Made by a program: the position numbers and the translations under genes
Shown here: piece after piece, positions 5,628-5,780 of the stretch
How positions within the stretch are numbered: the stretch's first letter is position 1
Layout: the number at the start of each line of letters is the position of its first letter
DNA from: Halorhodospira sp.
Lineage (GTDB): Bacteria > Pseudomonadota > Gammaproteobacteria > Nitrococcales > Halorhodospiraceae
Assembly: GCA_007127935.1 (NCBI GenBank)
Contig: SKYL01000328.1
Span: 1 to 5,780, forward strand
Direction: 5' to 3'
Length of the DNA stretch: 5,780 nt
Notes under the pieces: model-generated
Database searches by the model: none
The model's input: only the letters and a program-made list of their open reading frames with translations
What the model was told of the DNA's origin: nothing

Positions 5628-5780
5628 TGACGGTCGGCAGCGTGCCGGGGCCAGGACGGCGGGGCTGGGTGAATCCCGCTTCGGCGACGTCGAACGGAGC
5701 GACCGCCCGGAGCCGGATTAGCCCCGAAGGGCGCGCACAAGGATGTGCGCGCCGGCCTGCGCGCCTGGACCGATTCGCCG
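5628..5780. other. Intergenic stretch at the window edge, no supported gene
   Basis: About 150 bp upstream of the zap promoter. It is very GC-rich and contains no reading frame with a start codon, ribosome-binding site and recognisable product. The only structure I can point to is the hairpin at 5730-5753. It may be a repeat-type spacer between the zap operon and whatever lies beyond the window. Confidence 0.5.
5730..5753. repeat. Perfect inverted repeat, 10-bp stem and AGGA loop
   Basis: GGCGCGCACA and TGTGCGCGCC flank the four bases AGGA, giving a perfect 10-bp stem. No T-run follows on either strand, so it is not a standard intrinsic terminator. Together with the preceding GC-rich segment it resembles the kind of short palindromic intergenic element repeated in many gammaproteobacterial genomes, but only one copy is in the window. 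Confidence 0.55.

Noticed and set aside
5718..5780. Minus-strand open frame entering from the right edge and ending in TAA at 5718-5720
   Set aside because: Only 20 residues are visible, they match nothing I recognise, and the frame passes straight through the palindrome.

Overview
The window is a high-GC gammaproteobacterial chromosome segment. By gene content and codon use it is perhaps from the Chromatiales/Ectothiorhodospiraceae side of the class; that placement is inference. The best marker is the block zapB-like - zapA - ... - 6S RNA - 5-formyltetrahydrofolate cyclo-ligase - EVE protein, all on the minus strand, which is a conserved arrangement around ssrS in Gammaproteobacteria.

Left part (1-2168, plus strand): a two-component/second-messenger cassette. 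The 3' end of a multi-receiver protein, probably a hybrid histidine kinase (1-543), overlaps by 4 nt (ATGA) the start of a second reading frame at 540. That frame encodes two tandem HisKA-like helical hairpins, a receiver domain, a coiled-coil linker and a class III adenylate cyclase catalytic domain. It runs unbroken from 540 to 2168 except for one in-frame amber codon (TAG, 897-899) inside the second HisKA hairpin. The sequence therefore reads either as a 542-codon protein disrupted by a nonsense mutation or sequencing error, or as two separately translated pieces (540-899 and about 1038-2168). The expected biology is phosphorelay control of cAMP synthesis.

Middle (2126-3497, minus strand): the EVE-domain gene (2126-2596) overlaps the cyclase tail-to-tail by 43 bp. 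It is coupled by an ATGA overlap to the upstream 5-formyltetrahydrofolate cyclo-ligase gene (2593-3210, TTG start). A 6S RNA gene (about 3272-3462) with its own sigma70-type promoter lies directly upstream.

Right part (3545-5627, minus strand): between zapA and the 6S gene sits about 1.6 kb not usually found there. It holds a putative zinc metallopeptidase whose N-terminal zinc ribbon has lost all four cysteine positions, a 48-residue lmo0937-type membrane protein and a DUF3185 membrane protein. About 4500-5040 is clearly lower in GC than the flanks, which suggests an acquired insert. The zapB-like/zapA division pair (5067-5575) follows, driven by a near-consensus promoter at 5599-5627. The last 150 bp carry no gene that can be supported, only GC-rich sequence with a perfect 10-bp hairpin that may be a dispersed repeat.

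No tRNA, rRNA, CRISPR array, insertion sequence or transposase was seen.
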